64,000 nucleotides of DNA from Aquarana catesbeiana (GCF_042186555.1 NC_133332.1:213075602-213139601), one strand, 5' to 3'. Counted from the first letter of the stretch, positions 11,016-23,160 are shown. Notes: generated by a model from the sequence alone, not told the origin. Numbers and translations: made by a program.

Positions 11016-11555
11016 CGGGGTCTCCAAACTTTTCAGCAAGGGAACCACTATTGTATATTCTCCAAATATTCACAGGTCAAAAAAATATTAGTTTATTAAA
11101 TTTATTTTAAATGCATATTATTATGAATAAATACAATGTAATGGCTTTTTTTTTCTTAATCAGCATGATATGATTCAGAACAATAGTGAAATAAATTCAG
11201 TAAAAGAAAGAAAAAGAAATTCCAAATAAACCTAAAACATTATTTAAAGGTTCCCCCCCTTACATTAGAGTCCCCACTAGAATCCTCTGTTACATCTGGG
11301 TCCCCATCAGAGACTCCCTTACATCAGGGTCCCCATCAGTGTCCCCCCCTTACATAACAGTATAACAGTTCCCCTTTACATCCAGGTCCCCAGCACAGTC
11401 CCTCCTAACATCAGAGTTCCCCTTCATATCAGGGTTCCATCAGAGTGCCCCCTTCAGGGTCCCCCTTATTTTAAGGTCCGCATCATTGTCTTTTGTTGAT
11501 GTAGGAGAAACAGAGGACCACATTTAGCCCATGGGTCATAGTTTGGATACCCCTT
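11016..11555. mobile_element. hAT-type MITE with minisatellite core
   Basis: The left end CGGGGTCTCCAAACTTTTC and right end GTTTGGATACCCC are inverted repeats of the CAGGGGTCTCCAAAC type. They are flanked by near-identical octamers TTATAGAT (11008-11015) and TTCTAGAT (11556-11563). The interior (about 11245-11480) is a degenerate array of roughly 28-bp units built on TTACATCAGGGTCCCCATCA. Confidence 0.7.
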
Positions 11556-11998
11556 TTCTAGATGTTGAGGGGGGGGGGGGGGGGTCTGTGCTTTTAGAAC
11601 TGTCCTATGATGTGGGTAATTTTAATAGGTGTGTTTGTTAAAGTGTATATCCAGCCAAAGCTTTTTTATCCTAGTTTGCAATAGAGTGAGAAAAGGGCTA
11701 GGACCCCTGTCAAGTTTTTACTGAGACTCTGAGATTTCCCCTTATTTCCTGTCCTGCTGACAACGTGTTACCAGACAGGGAGTGAGGGAAACTCTCTAAC
11801 AGCAACACAGACAGAAATAAAAAATGCTTTTTTTTTAGTAGGGGAAGGCCAACTCCCCTGTCAGATTTTTATTTCTATCTGCATTGCTTTTGCATATTTA
11901 CACTGTCTGATGAAACCGTTGTCAGCAGGATACGAAATGAGGGGAAATCTTCATAACTGATCCCTGGATAGCAATAGAAACCTATCAGGAGTTCTTTT

Positions 11999-12272
11999 TT
12001 TTTTTTTCACAATATAAATTTTTATTGAAAATTTTTGAAAGTATACAAGTATACAGATAACGTAGGTAAAAAGATAAGTGTTCAGGAAGTTTTATAAAAA
12101 AGGGGGGATTTATACATAAAATAACTAACAAACTGAAAAAATACAAGAACATAAAAGGATGGGGTACAAAAACATGGAACGCTTCACAAATTTGCATGTC
12201 ATCCTTGTGCAGGGGCCATGCTAATCTTCTCTGTATTGTTCCAATTTTAGTATATGTCCTGCCGAAGCAAGA
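11999..12272 (-). mobile_element. Chimeric U6 snRNA/LINE retropseudogene
   Basis: A U6-like sequence is fused directly to an A-rich LINE-type 3' end with AATAAA and a terminal poly(A) (T run at 11999-12008 on the plus strand). The insert is flanked by a perfect 15-bp TSD ATCAGGAGTTCTTTT at 11984-11998 and 12273-12287. This is the signature of template switching during target-primed reverse transcription, known for U6/L1 chimeras in mammals. Confidence 0.85.
12168..12272 (-). pseudogene. U6 snRNA pseudogene
   Basis: On the minus strand the sequence reads GCTTCGGCAGGACATATAC, then AAAATTGGAACAATACAGAG and CATGGCCCCTGCACAAGGAT, ending GCGTTCCATGTTTTT. This is nearly full-length U6, including the ACAGAG box, with scattered substitutions. 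It is the 5' part of the chimeric insertion, so it lacks a U6 promoter of its own. Confidence 0.92.
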
Positions 12273-12287
12273 ATCAGGAGTTCTTTT

Positions 12288-12859
12288 CTACCCAAAACTA
12301 AAAGAAAAATATATTTTTAGAAAGACTATGGTGAGTGTACTTCATGTGAATCGAAGATCAGGAAAAAGGAATCTCTAAATGTCAAGTTTGCATTTTCACT
12401 TTGCTGCATCCTTCTGGCCCCTCGCAATTGTATAAAATCTAAACATGCACAGTGCAACTTACAGCAGACCCTCAAGAGAAGAAACTGAAAGAATACAGTA
12501 TGTAAACCCAACATTTTATATCTACACTGACACACCTTATCCTCTGCAGTGAGTTATTAGTTGCAGGATGAGAATGGCTGCTAGACATTGATACTCTTAC
12601 CTACCTGGTAAAGGGAGGGATCAAAATGATCCCCTTACATGAATCCTTGATCCTTTAAACTTGGAAACTACACCTGTCCCTATGAACAATGGATCTGTAA
12701 GGATAACCCACATTGGATTTGAATTGACTACAGAATTAAGTGGGATACACACATATATGTATATATATTTTTTGAAAGAAATTCCCATCAAGGTGTCAGC
12801 TGTATATTGAGTGCTTTTTACCATGAAGGGCTTTTTGTGGGCTTGTGTGTGCTCCTCTC
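12288..12859. other. Intergenic, nothing recognised
   Basis: No transposon terminus, RNA gene or convincing coding region was seen. Confidence 0.45.
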
Positions 12860-13245
12860 CATTTGCTTACATCCAGCAGGTGTAATTTTCCTTGGGTCCC
12901 TTTGGACCTTCTACACACTTTCCGGATAGACCACCACCTGGAACCCACCCTGTCCCAAAGTTTTTAGTTGGCTCTGGTTACACATGATATTCCAATTTGA
13001 AGATATCTTCACTCCCCTGAGGAAGATCAGGACAGAATACAATCAAAACGCATTGGGGTTTTCTGAGCAGTAGCATCCAGTGTTGAGAAATACACTTTGC
13101 ATTTCTTGCTATCTGCATATGTAACATTGACATCTCATTTTTTTGAATATCATGCATACCAGAGCTCATGTAGTTCTTAATTTGTGTTCCATATATATTT
13201 GTATGCAATAAAGAGATTTTTTTTATATATTTGATCTAGTTTAAT
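12860..13245 (+). mobile_element. Probable Penelope-like element 3' tail
   Basis: Non-coding sequence containing a CCCTGAGGAAG...AAAACGCATTGG motif at 13016-13056 and ending in CAATAAAGAG plus a T/A-rich tract. The layout matches the 3' ends of the PLEs in this window (46275-46551). Assignment rests on the hammerhead-like signature and layout, not on a coding region. Confidence 0.45.
13017..13054 (+). ncRNA. Hammerhead-like motif, degenerate
   Basis: CTGAGGAA is followed by a short GAT/ATC stem and AAAACGCATT, aligned with the CTGANGAA-stem II-GAAACGCGTY pattern seen elsewhere here. The core GAAA has become AAAA, so it is probably inactive. Confidence 0.35.
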
Positions 13246-13259
13246 TTTTTCAGCTGCCT

Positions 13260-15031
13260 ACAGGCCCATGGGAGCATTTTTTTCAATTTTACCCAACATT
13301 TCATATTGCTTTCTCTCCTCCAATGATCAGACTTCTGCTAACGCACCCCCCAACCACCGCACAGCCATTCACTGGGAGAGACAGTGTGCTGCTGTCCCTC
13401 CTCCTTCAGCTCTCTGGCCTCCTTATGCAGCTCAGAACAGAGATTATGAGATCGCTTATAAAAAAAAGTGGGAAAAAATGTATAATGTTTTTTATATCTA
13501 TACACAAATGTTTTGCCTTTAATTTCTATTTTAAACTGAAAGAGTTGTTTTACAAGGTGATGGTTTACATACACCCTAAGAATTCTTTTTCCCTTCAACA
13601 CTAAGCCTCTGCCACACTGAATCTGAGAGATAAAGAATCAAACATGGAATGACGTAAAAGAAAGGGGAACCCTATATCTTATATATACACACGTTAGAGG
13701 CATGTATGTTTGTTTTTTTTGGGAGTATAAGGGTTAAGTTTCATTTTAAGGCCTATATAGCTGGCAACTGCAATCAGATGTTCAGCTGTCCACTACTCAG
13801 CAAATTAGATAAGGCACAATAGACGCACCTGCTTGTCTGTGATTGGACGAACTCCCTGTCCAGGCCTCGTTGCTCCAGGCCACATGACATTTCAACTCTG
13901 CTGATATCCCCTATTCATTGGCTTGATTCAATTTACCTGCTCACCGCTTGGATAATATAAGTCTACACAAATACATAACCCCGAGGGGAAAAGAGAGTAA
14001 TTGTGACAAGTCACCAACGCCGCGTACGTGCAAGAGAGCATCTGGAAGGGGAAAAACATAATTGATCAATTTGTTGGCAGGACTAAGTCATTTATTGATT
14101 TTTTTTTGCAAAATTGGAAGGGTTAAAATATTCATGAAATTGATTCTGCTGCCTGGAGTAGGGAGAAAAGCATATGATGCAATGTGCCAATATTTTAGCA
14201 AAAACTTCCAGGGACTAAGCATGTTACAGTGTGGAGAGACAGGGTTGCAAATCATTATCTACTCAACAAAGGCAATATTTTAGTGGAATACTGATGCTTT
14301 TTTTTTTTAGTTTAAAGATTCAGTTAACAATGCTTGGTGAAGTGAGTTAAAGTCCCTGACAGTTTCTAATATCTGTCAGGGACTCTATTGGTGATATCTC
14401 TGAGCTGACTTCCTGGGTCTGCATGCCTGCTGCTACCAGTATGATGGGCTCCCACCATCCCTGCTGAATCTTGTATTAATTTTATAATATGGAAAAATTA
14501 AAAGGAGCTAATTATGTCTATTTACTTTCCACTACTTGAATGACTTGGCGCCCAAGTGATTGCAACCAAAATCACCTTGTTTGATTCACAGCAGCCCAAA
14601 ATAATTTATTGTAAGTTCTTCTACTTATTACATTCTTAAAAAAGAAATGAAGTGAGCATATTTTTATCTAAATTTACATAATATAATCTAAATAGTAATT
14701 TTACTTTCTTGAAATTATATCTGTTTATGTGAGTCTTGTGCCCCTAACAGTCAGGCATGTAGAAGAATGTACAGAAACAGGAGCTATGTGGCCACCCTTT
14801 CTCTTTTTGTGCCTTTCATAGCTGAGCAGGTCTGAACCTGCAAAAAAAAGTTCTGCTCTTTTAATTTAGGCAAGCATCTGTGCTGAAGGTTTCTTCCAGA
14901 GGCGGGCAGGAAAATGTGTCTTCACTGAGGGCGGTGGGCAGCCACAAGATGCAGAGGGTTCCTGGATACAAAGTGACAGGCAAATTGGCATCTCCCAGGT
15001 AGTGGGGAAGCTGGAGACACAGGGATCGTGG
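13260..15031. other. Intergenic, nothing recognised
   Basis: Mostly unique-looking AT-rich DNA. I found no coding exon, RNA gene or complete transposon. Open frames here are short and lack recognisable domains. Confidence 0.45.
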
Positions 15032-15109
15032 CTCAAGAGCAGGGGTCTCCAAACTTTCTAAACAAAGGGCCAGTTTACTGTCCTACAGACTTTAGGGGGT
15101 CTGGACTGT

Positions 15110-15361
15110 GGCCAGTGAGAAAAGATAAAGTCCTGGCATCAGTGGTAAACACTGTCATTGGTATTAGGGTGAGTAATAGTGCCCCATCATTGGTGTCATT
15201 GGGAAGAATAGTGCCCTATGATTGGTATAAGGGGGAGTAATAGTGCCCCATCACTGGTGTCAATGGGAGGAATAGTGTCCCATTTTTGGTGTAACTGGAT
15301 ATAATAGTGCTCCATCACTGGTGTCATTGGATATAATAGTTCCCCATCATTGGTGTCAGTG
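15110..15361. repeat. Minisatellite, roughly 33-bp unit (left segment)
   Basis: Degenerate repeats of the kind GGAATAGTGCCCCATCATTG followed by GTGTCA. The array resumes at 20452-20765 and 21633-21800 on the far sides of the two LTR insertions. Confidence 0.85.
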
Positions 15362-15758
15362 TATCAGGAACCATGAATCAGACCGCGACAGAATTATAGT
15401 TAAATCACACTTGTTTAATAATAATAATAATAAAAAGGTAAACAGAGTAAGCGTAGTCAAAACAAGCCAGAGTTCAGCAACCGGATTGGGCAGTCAGCCA
15501 AGCCAATGTCAGAGAGCCAGGAATAAATGTAACAGTACAGCAAGCAGGATCAGGAGCCAGAAGGGACGTCGGCCGAGCAAGTCTTCAAACAGGGACGCAG
15601 GAGAAAGACTCTGTGATGTTGACGAAGGCAGAGAGTAGGCAGGACTGACGAGCAGAATCATCAACAGCTGGGTAACTGTGGAGAGAGATGGGAGCTGGCA
15701 ATTAGCCGACAGCTGAGCGGCCAGCTCAGAGAAGGAAGGGCTGAGCCCAGCCCTGACA
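15362..15758 (-). repeat. 3' LTR of the gypsy element
   Basis: On the minus strand it starts TGTCAGGGCTGGG next to the polypurine tract and ends GGTTCCTGATA. It matches 20033-20451 closely apart from small indels, including a shorter (AAT)n tract in the other copy. Confidence 0.88.
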
Positions 15759-15774
15759 GTACCCCCTCCTCAAC

Positions 15775-18700
15775 GACCCCTCCCCCTCGGAGGACCACCA
15801 GGCTTGAGGGGAAAACGTCTATGGAAATCACGGCAGAGGACAGGGGCATGCACATCCGAGGATGAGACCCAAGAGCGTTCCTCCAGACCGTACCCCTTCC
15901 AATGCACCAGGTACTGTATGTGCCCACGGAAACTACAGGAGTCAACAATGGATTGTACTTCATACTCCTCATGGTTCTCAACCTGTATAGGGCGAGGACA
16001 TGGCGCTGAGGTGGTAAAGCAGTTGCAGACCAAAGGTTTCAATAAGGAGACATGAAACACATTTGAGATGCGCATACTAGGAGGAAGGTCCAAGGCGTAA
16101 GCCACTGGGTTAATCCTGCGTCAGATACAGAAAGGCCCAATAAACCGAGGTGCGAACTTCAAAGAAGGAACACAAAGTCGGAGGTTGCGAGACGACAGCC
16201 ATACTCTGTCCCCAAGCTGGTAGGAAGGTGCAGGCAGGCATCTGCGGTCAGCATGGAGTCTGTACCTATCGTTGGCATGCTACAAAGCCTCCTGAACTTG
16301 TGCCCAAGTGGAACAAAGACCACGGAGATGCTCCTCTAACGCAGGAATACTCTGCGGAACAAACGAGTCAGGCAACATGGAAGGTTGGAAACCATAATTC
16401 GCCATAAACGGGGACAATCGGAAAGCAGAATTCAAAGCACTGTTGTGAGCAAACTCTCCCCACGGTAATAGGTCTGACCAGTTGTTATGATGGTCAGAAA
16501 TATAGCAACGTAGGAATTGCTCCTAGGACTGACTGTCTCGTTCTGTGGCCCCATTAGACTGCGGGTGATACGCAGAGGAGAAAGCAAGCTGAATTCCCAA
16601 CTGTGCACAAAATGCTCGCCAGAATCGGGAGACAAACTGACTACCCCTGTCTGAGACAATCACTTTGGGTAGCCCAAGTAAGCGAAAGATATCCCGAGCA
16701 AAAATGGAAGCCAGTTCCTTAGAAGTGGGCAACTTCTTAAGTGGAATACAATGACACATCTTTGAGAACCGGTCAACCACCATAAGGATAACAGTGTTTC
16801 CTTGGGAGTTGGGTAACTCCACAATGAAATCCATGGACAGGTGGGTCCAGGGCCTCTCTCCATTGGGTATGGATTGTAGGAGGCCCACTGGAAGGTGTCG
16901 TGGAGTCTTACTCTGAGCACACACGGAACAGGCAGCTACGAAGGCAGTTACATCAGCCCATAGACTAGGCCACCAGAATTGTTGGGAAATGGCCCAAACG
17001 AGTTTATTCTTCCCAGGGTGGCCAGCTGCCTTGGGAGAATGGTAAATCTGGAGCACGGCAATACGGAGACTCTCTGGGACAAGGCAGCGGTCACAAGGTT
17101 TCTAAGGAGGAGCATGGACCTGAGAAGCAAGAATTTTGTCACCCAAAGGAGAAGTAAGACTTGTGCGAACCATAGCCAGAATATGATCAGGAGGAATCAC
17201 AGGAACCGGAACCGACTCCAACTTGGAAGTGGAGGAAAATTGTTATAACAAGGCATCAGCCCTTACATTCTTAGTACCGGGTAAGAATGAGACAATCGGA
17301 GAGAGGCGCTTAGCCTCAGACAAGAATGTGAGATTCTTATGGTCAGTAAGAATGAGAACCAGCACAGTGGTACCTTCAAGGAGATGTCTCCATTCTTTCA
17401 GGGCTAAAATGATCACCAACAGCTCTCTGTCACCAATCTCGTAATTGCACTCTGCAGGTGACAATTTCTTGGAAAAGTAGCCACACGGATGCATAGCGCT
17501 CTCAGAGTTAGGACGTTGAGACAGAAGAGCGCCAACTCCAGTCTCAGAAGCATCAACTTCTAGGATAAAAGGCAACGTAGGATCAGGATGTGCCAACACA
17601 GGAGCAGAAACAAAAGCAGCCTTGAGACTCTCAAAGGCCTTAATGGACTCCGGAGACCAACTCTGTAGGTTTCTGTCCTTTCTGGTCATATCAGTCAGAG
17701 GCTTGACCAGAGCCGAGAACTTACGAATAAACTTCCGATAATAGTTGGCAAAGCCCAGGAAACGCTGCAGAGGACGTAAACCCACGGGTCGGGGCCACTG
17801 TAGGACTGCTGAAAGTTTCTCTGAGTCCATTGAAAAACCAGCAGTGGAAATGACATAGCCCAGGAATTTCACCTGTTCACAATGGAATTCACACTTTTCC
17901 AATTTACAATAGAGATTGTTTTCTCTTAGTTCCTGAAGCACACGACATCTGTGTGGTGGCTCTCCAGGGACTTGGAAAATATGAGGATATCATCGTGATA
18001 AACCACCACACATAACTGCAACAAATCTCGGAGGACATCGTTAATAAATTCCTGGAAAACTGCCGGGGCGTTACAAAGGCCAAAAGGCATTACGAGGTAC
18101 TCATAATGGCCTGTCCTGGTATTTAATGCAGTTTTCCACTTGTCGCCCTCCTTAATCCACACGAGATTGTATGTCCCTCTCAAATTAAGCTTCGTGAAAA
18201 CCGTTGCTCCCTTGAGGTGGTCAAATAACTCTGTAATCAACGGAATCGGGTAGGCATTCTTAATCGTGAAACGATTGAGACACCTATAATCAATACAAGG
18301 TCTCAGTTCACCTCTCTTCTTCTTCACAAAGAAGAAACCAGCACCAGCAGGAGATGAGGATTTGCGCATGAAACCTCGAGAAAGTGCGTCTGCAACATAC
18401 TCCTCCATGGCCTTATCCTCCAAGACCAACAAAGAGTAAACCCGACCATGAGGGGGTATGGCACCAGGTTGAAGGTCATTTGCGCAATCATAAGACCGGT
18501 GTGGAGGCAAACTACCGGCTTGACCTTTGTCAAAGACATCGCTAAAATTGCGGTACTCCTCTGGCAGGAAGGAGAGTGAAGAGGTGCACAGGGCCTTGGC
18601 TTCTGGAATCATGTCTCACTGCGGTGACCAGGAGAGAACCTCAGCACAGAGCCAATCAAAAGAGGGTTTGTGCCTCTGTAACCAAGGCTAACCAATAACC

Positions 18701-20019
18701 AGTGGAAACCTAGGTGGGGAAATAACTTGGAATTGGATTATCTCATGGTGAAGAGCCCCTACGGCCATGGACAATGGAACCATCTCATGAGTCACATGGG
18801 CAGGCTGTAGAGGTCTCTCATCAAGAGCCTCAATGGCAAGTGGAGTGTCACGCAGCTACAGTGGAATCAAGTGCTGAGATACAAAGGCAGCATCAATGAA
18901 CACACCTGCAGCCCCAGAGTCGATTAGAGCCTGTATCTCGATGGACGACTCGGCCCAAGAAAGGGTGACTGAAACCAGGGGCTTATCCTTCTGGATAACT
19001 GGGGACGAAACAACGCCACCTAAGGTCTGTCCATGACAGGACCTCAAGTTTCGGGCGTTCCCTGGATGGGTAGGACAAGACTTCAAAAAGTGACCTGCCT
19101 GGCCACAATATAGGCACAATCTCTCCCTCCTCCTAAAGGTTCTCTCATCCACAGAGAGACACGTGAAGCCCAAGTGCATGGGTTCATCTTCACTGACCGA
19201 CTCGGTACCAGGAGGCATGGGAGGTGAGGGAGGCACGGGTGGGACTGCAAAGCTCGGAGGCAAACGTACAAGAGGCTTTCGCAAGCGCTCCTTAAAAGAG
19301 AGTCTTTCTCTGAGTCTGGAGTCAATGAGGATGGCAAACGTGATAAACCTCTACAGTTCAGTGGGTATATCTCGGGCTGCTATCTCATCCTTGATGGAAT
19401 CCGAGAGACCATGAGAAAAAGCAGCCACGAGGGCCTCATTGTTCCAAGCAACCTCTGCTGCCAGAGTATGGAATTCAATGGCGTAGTCGGCAACAGTTCT
19501 TGTACTCTGTTTGATGGACATGAAGCACTTGGCAGCAGAAGCGGAACGTGCAGGAACGTCAAATACCCTTTTAAAGGAGGCCGCAAACTCAGGGTAACTC
19601 AAGACAACAGGTTTTTGTGTCTCCCATAGAGGGTTTGCCCAGGCCAAGGCTCTCTCAGAAAGCAAATATATCACAAAACCTACTTTGCTTCTGTCCGTGG
19701 GAAATGCCTGGGGCAGCATCTCAAAGTAAATCTCAACCTGGTTGAGAAACCCTCTGCATTGAACTGGATCACCCCCAAATCGCTTTGGAAGCGGAGCGGA
19801 ACCAGACATACCTCTTATAGAGGTAATACTTGGAGCAGCAGTAGGGATGGCCTGCAACTCAGGTTGTACCGGAGCAGCCACAGTGGGAGTTTCCAGGTGA
19901 ACCGTGCAACTCAGGAGCATTTGTAACGCTATGGCAAACTGATCCATGCGGTGATCTTGCTCATCCAATCTGGAAAAAATATTGCCAACAAGTGGATTGA
20001 CTGTATCTTCTGAATTCAT
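15775..20019 (-). pseudogene. Gypsy gag-pol polyprotein, broken
   Basis: Gag starts at the ATG at 20019 and runs 222 codons to a stop near 19351. The CCHC knuckle CLYCGQAGHFLKSCP and protease ALIDSGAAGVFID follow at 18856-19284. RT lies at 17926-18612 with YHDDILIFS. The motif A segment reads FTKLNLRGTYN, with asparagine where the family has the first catalytic aspartate. RNase H is at 17243-17941 (EVDASETGVGALLS). Integrase is at 16523-17056 with the HHCC finger, MDFIVELP, SDRGSQF and NGATER. A chromodomain is at 15770-16000 (EYEVQSIVDS, LVHWKGY). At least five stops or frameshifts separate the blocks. Confidence 0.9.
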
Positions 20020-20032
20020 GGTCTTCGCCTAC

Positions 20033-20451
20033 TATCAGGAACCATGAATCAGACCGAGACAGAAGTATAGTTAAATCACACTTGTTTAATAATAATATTA
20101 AAAAGGTAAACAGAGTAAGCGTAGTCAAAACAAGCCAGAGTTCAGTAACCAGATCGAGTAGTCAGCCAAGCCAATGTCAGAGAGCCAGAGATAAACGTAG
20201 TAGTACAGCAAGCAGGATCAGGAGCCAGAAGGGACGTCAGCCGAGCAAGTCTTCAAACAGGAACGCAGGAGAAAGACTGATGTTGACAAAGGCGAAGGCA
20301 GAGATCAAGTGAGCTGGATGGCTTTAAGTAGGCAGGACTGACGAGCAGAATCAACAACAGCTGGGTAACTGTGGAGAGAGATGGGAGCTGGCAATTAGCC
20401 GACAGCTGAGCGGGCAACTCAGAGAAGGAAGGGCTGAGCCCAGCCCTGATA
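20033..20451 (-). repeat. 5' LTR of the gypsy element
   Basis: On the minus strand it begins TATCAGGGCTGGG (TG to TA change at the terminus) and ends CCTGATA only about 13 bp upstream of the gag ATG. The gap is too short for a standard tRNA primer-binding site that I can recognise. Confidence 0.87.
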
Positions 20452-20765
20452 AAGTGGGAGGAATAGTGACCCGTCATTGGTATTAGGGGGAGTAATAGTG
20501 CCCCATCACTGGTGTCAGTGGAAGGAATAGTGTCCCATTGTTGGTGTCACTGGAAATAATAGGGCTCCGTCATTGGTGTCATTGGATATAATAGTGCCCT
20601 GTCATTGGTTTCATTAGGAGGAATAATGCTCCACCATGGTATCAATGGGAGGAATAGTGCCCTGTCATTGGTATTAGGGGCAGTAATAGTGCTCCATCAT
20701 TGGCATCAGTTAAAAGAATAGTGCCCAATCATTGGTGTCACTGGAAATAATAATGCTCCATCATT
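20452..20765. repeat. Minisatellite, middle segment
   Basis: Continuation of the ATCATTGGTGTCA-type array between the gypsy element and the solo LTR. Confidence 0.8.
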
Positions 20766-20770
20766 GGTGT

Positions 20771-21632
20771 TGTGACAGACCTAGCTGGGACAGAGGCTTT
20801 TGGAGGGGACTGAATGCTAGCCTCTTGCCCACCGATCATGGGCACTGGCATTTGGGGGAATGGTGCTCGTTATGAGCTGTATGCCTGGGAACCCTTGAGG
20901 TGACGTTACTTTAGATTCAGGTCCATGTCCCCCAAGACACACAGACTCTGGGGACCATGGATATGCCATATTACAAATAGTGACTGAGAAAATATATATT
21001 GGATTACTTAAAATGGGACAGTAATATTTATCCACAATATCTCCCAGGATATATGTAAAGACTATTCTTGGTTCGTTTGATTCTGCATGTTAGTTGAGAT
21101 GTTAGTTGAGAGAGCTGATCACATTGGCCTCTAGAACTGGGTAGGAGCCTGACTATAGTTTGCTGCCTACTAGGCTGAGGAGGGGGGGGGGATCACTATT
21201 TGTATTGTTAATTGTAATTAGCTCCTGTGTTTATACTAATGTGTGAGGCTCGGTGACAACAAGTCTGACCTGTAGTGAAATCCTGATTAATCATACAATG
21301 CCTAGGAGGGCACAGAGGCACATCGGCTTCTTGAAGGGGTTAGTTAATTAATTCATGTTAATTCTGTTTCTGGTCACATGTGTATTGTTAAAGTAATATG
21401 AGCAGGAGGGGGGAACCTCCTCTTTAACTGTGTATAAAGACTTGTAATTTTGGTTCTAATAAAGAGTCAGTCCTGTTTGAACCTCAAGACAGAGCCTTGT
21501 CTCGTACTTGGGGGAGAATTATTCATATGGGTTTCTTGTTCGGCTGATCGGAGTGTTCGGTAGCTGCCTTGTGTTCAGAAATGGAATCTCTTAAACGGCT
21601 TTAACCCCTTTCATACTTGGGGTGTCGTTACA
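20771..21632 (+). repeat. Solo LTR of an unclassified retroelement
   Basis: An 862-bp block starts TGTGACAGACC and ends GTCGTTACA, with a perfect 5-bp TSD GGTGT at 20766-20770 and 21633-21637. It contains GTATAAAG near 21432 and AATAAA at 21458-21463, in the order expected for U3-R-U5 on the plus strand. No internal region remains, so it arose by LTR-LTR recombination. The family is not recognised. Confidence 0.82.
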
Positions 21633-21800
21633 GGTGTAATTGGACATAATAGTGTCCCATCATTGGTTTCATTGGGAGGAATCATGCTCCATCATTGGTA
21701 TCAATAGAAGGAATAGTGCCCCGTTCGTGTCAGTGAGAGGACTAGTACCCCATTGTGTCAATGGCAAGAACTCTGCTCCACTGTTGCTGACAGTAGGGGG
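21633..21800. repeat. Minisatellite, right segment
   Basis: Last degenerate units of the roughly 33-bp array before the hAT right terminus. Confidence 0.75.
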
Positions 21801-21873
21801 CATTCCCCAGGGGCTGGATAAAAGCAAAGCACGGGCTACATCAGGCCACAGTTTGGAGACAACTGCTCTAGAG

Positions 21874-22900
21874 TGATGCTAAAGTAGGCAATAACTAAGC
21901 CTGAGGCTTTCTGAAGACATGGAGATGCTAGATTTCCTATAGAGAGACTGTCTAGGGTGGCAAGCAGATGGTAAATTGGCTGCAAGGCTGTCTGAAGATG
22001 GAGCACAGGAAACAGCAGTGAGGATGTCACAGAATGAATTTTGCCAAAGTGAAATGGAAGGTTAGAGATGAGTGTAGAGTCTTCCAGGGTAAATTGGAAC
22101 TGAGTATTTATGATCACTAATATTCAACAAAATCCATTGTTATGACTGCCTTTGTGGCCTCTCCTTAGACTCAAATTTAACATACCTGCATTAAATGTGT
22201 TCCTGTTTTACTCCTTGTAAGCTTGGCTGCCAATGATGTATAGTATATGTGCTGTGTGGCTGTAGGAGACAAAAAGTGGGGAGGGGGAGAGAAGCATAGC
22301 AATCATAGTGTATCATGTAAAGTGTAATTTTAATAGAAAATATAAAAAAAGTACTCACAAAGATAAAATAGAGCTCAGCATGACAGTCAGGTAGCCTCTG
22401 GGACAGAGATAAGACACGCAATGCCTTGCCTTGGCCACAGGCAAGGGAGCCGAGATGGAATGGAAGCAGGAAACCACTGTCACTGGAGAGCCAAAGCCAT
22501 GGATGGAACACAGGGCCCAGGATATGAAGCCACCTTATGTGGTAGGAAAATGCTGTAGCTGGAACAGGAATGCGTTTCAAAGCAATCTTTCTTCTTCAGC
22601 ATGTCTAAAAATGGGCTACACACAAGCATTTTTAATGATCAAAAAGATCAGAAAGAGGCAGGTCCCAGGGAGCGGGCACACACCCTCTCAAACACTGATT
22701 ACCACAGCTGTCAGGGGAGAGAGCAGCAGAGAACCTAGAGCTGCTGAAAATGGAAGCAGATAACAGAGGCTATATGGTGAGTTGAACTATTTTATTATAT
22801 ATTACTGTAATGTAGTAATAGAAATAATGTGATTTGATCATCCTGACACCATATCAAGCATTGTGTCAGGATGATCTAGGTGCTAACACTAGCCATTTGC
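21874..22900. other. Intergenic, nothing recognised
   Basis: No transposon terminus, exon or RNA gene was identified. Confidence 0.45.
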
Positions 22901-22944
22901 CCGCCAAATCCCCCCTGCCGCCAAATCCCCCGTCAACCCAGAGA

Positions 22945-23160
22945 CTACAGAAAGAAGAAAAGATAGAAAGAACAAGAAAAGTAATAGAGGAAGGAAAGTG
23001 AAACAGAGGAGAGAGAAAGAAAGAAAAAAGAGACAAAAAGAGAAAAAATGAGGAGAAGGAAAAAAGGGGAGAGAAAAGGAGGAAAGAGAATAAATGGTAA
23101 AGAGGGAGAGAGAGAAAAGGGGCGGGAAGAAGTAATGTAATAAAAAAGAAAGAGGGATGG
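22945..23160 (+). repeat. Polypurine tract
   Basis: About 215 bp of almost uninterrupted A/G (GAAAGA, GGAGAGA, AAAAGAG mixtures). It is a simple-sequence region, and long polypurine tracts can form triplex DNA. It follows short CGCCAAATCCCCC repeats. Confidence 0.8.

Larger units (their letters stand above)
15362..20451 (-). mobile_element. Ty3/gypsy chromovirus, complete but inactivated
   Basis: Two LTRs (15362-15758 and 20033-20451) bound gag-pol on the minus strand. A G-rich polypurine tract abuts the 3' LTR near 15760-15785. Flanks CAGTG (15357-15361) and AAGTG (20452-20456) may be a 5-bp TSD with one mismatch. The domain order is gag, zinc knuckle, protease, RT, RNase H, integrase, chromodomain, which places it among chromoviruses. 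An extra internal block in the 20-kb LTR and several in-frame stops show age. It is inserted in the hAT minisatellite. Confidence 0.9.
15040..21865. mobile_element. hAT-type element with minisatellite core, split by two LTR insertions
   Basis: The left end CAGGGGTCTCCAAACTTTC and right end GTTTGGAGACAACTG are inverted repeats. They are flanked by octamers CTCAAGAG (15032-15039) and CTCTAGAG (21866-21873), an 8-bp TSD with one mismatch. Without its insertions it would be a short element dominated by a minisatellite of roughly 33-bp units. A gypsy element (15362-20451) and a solo LTR (20771-21632) sit within the array. Confidence 0.75.
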
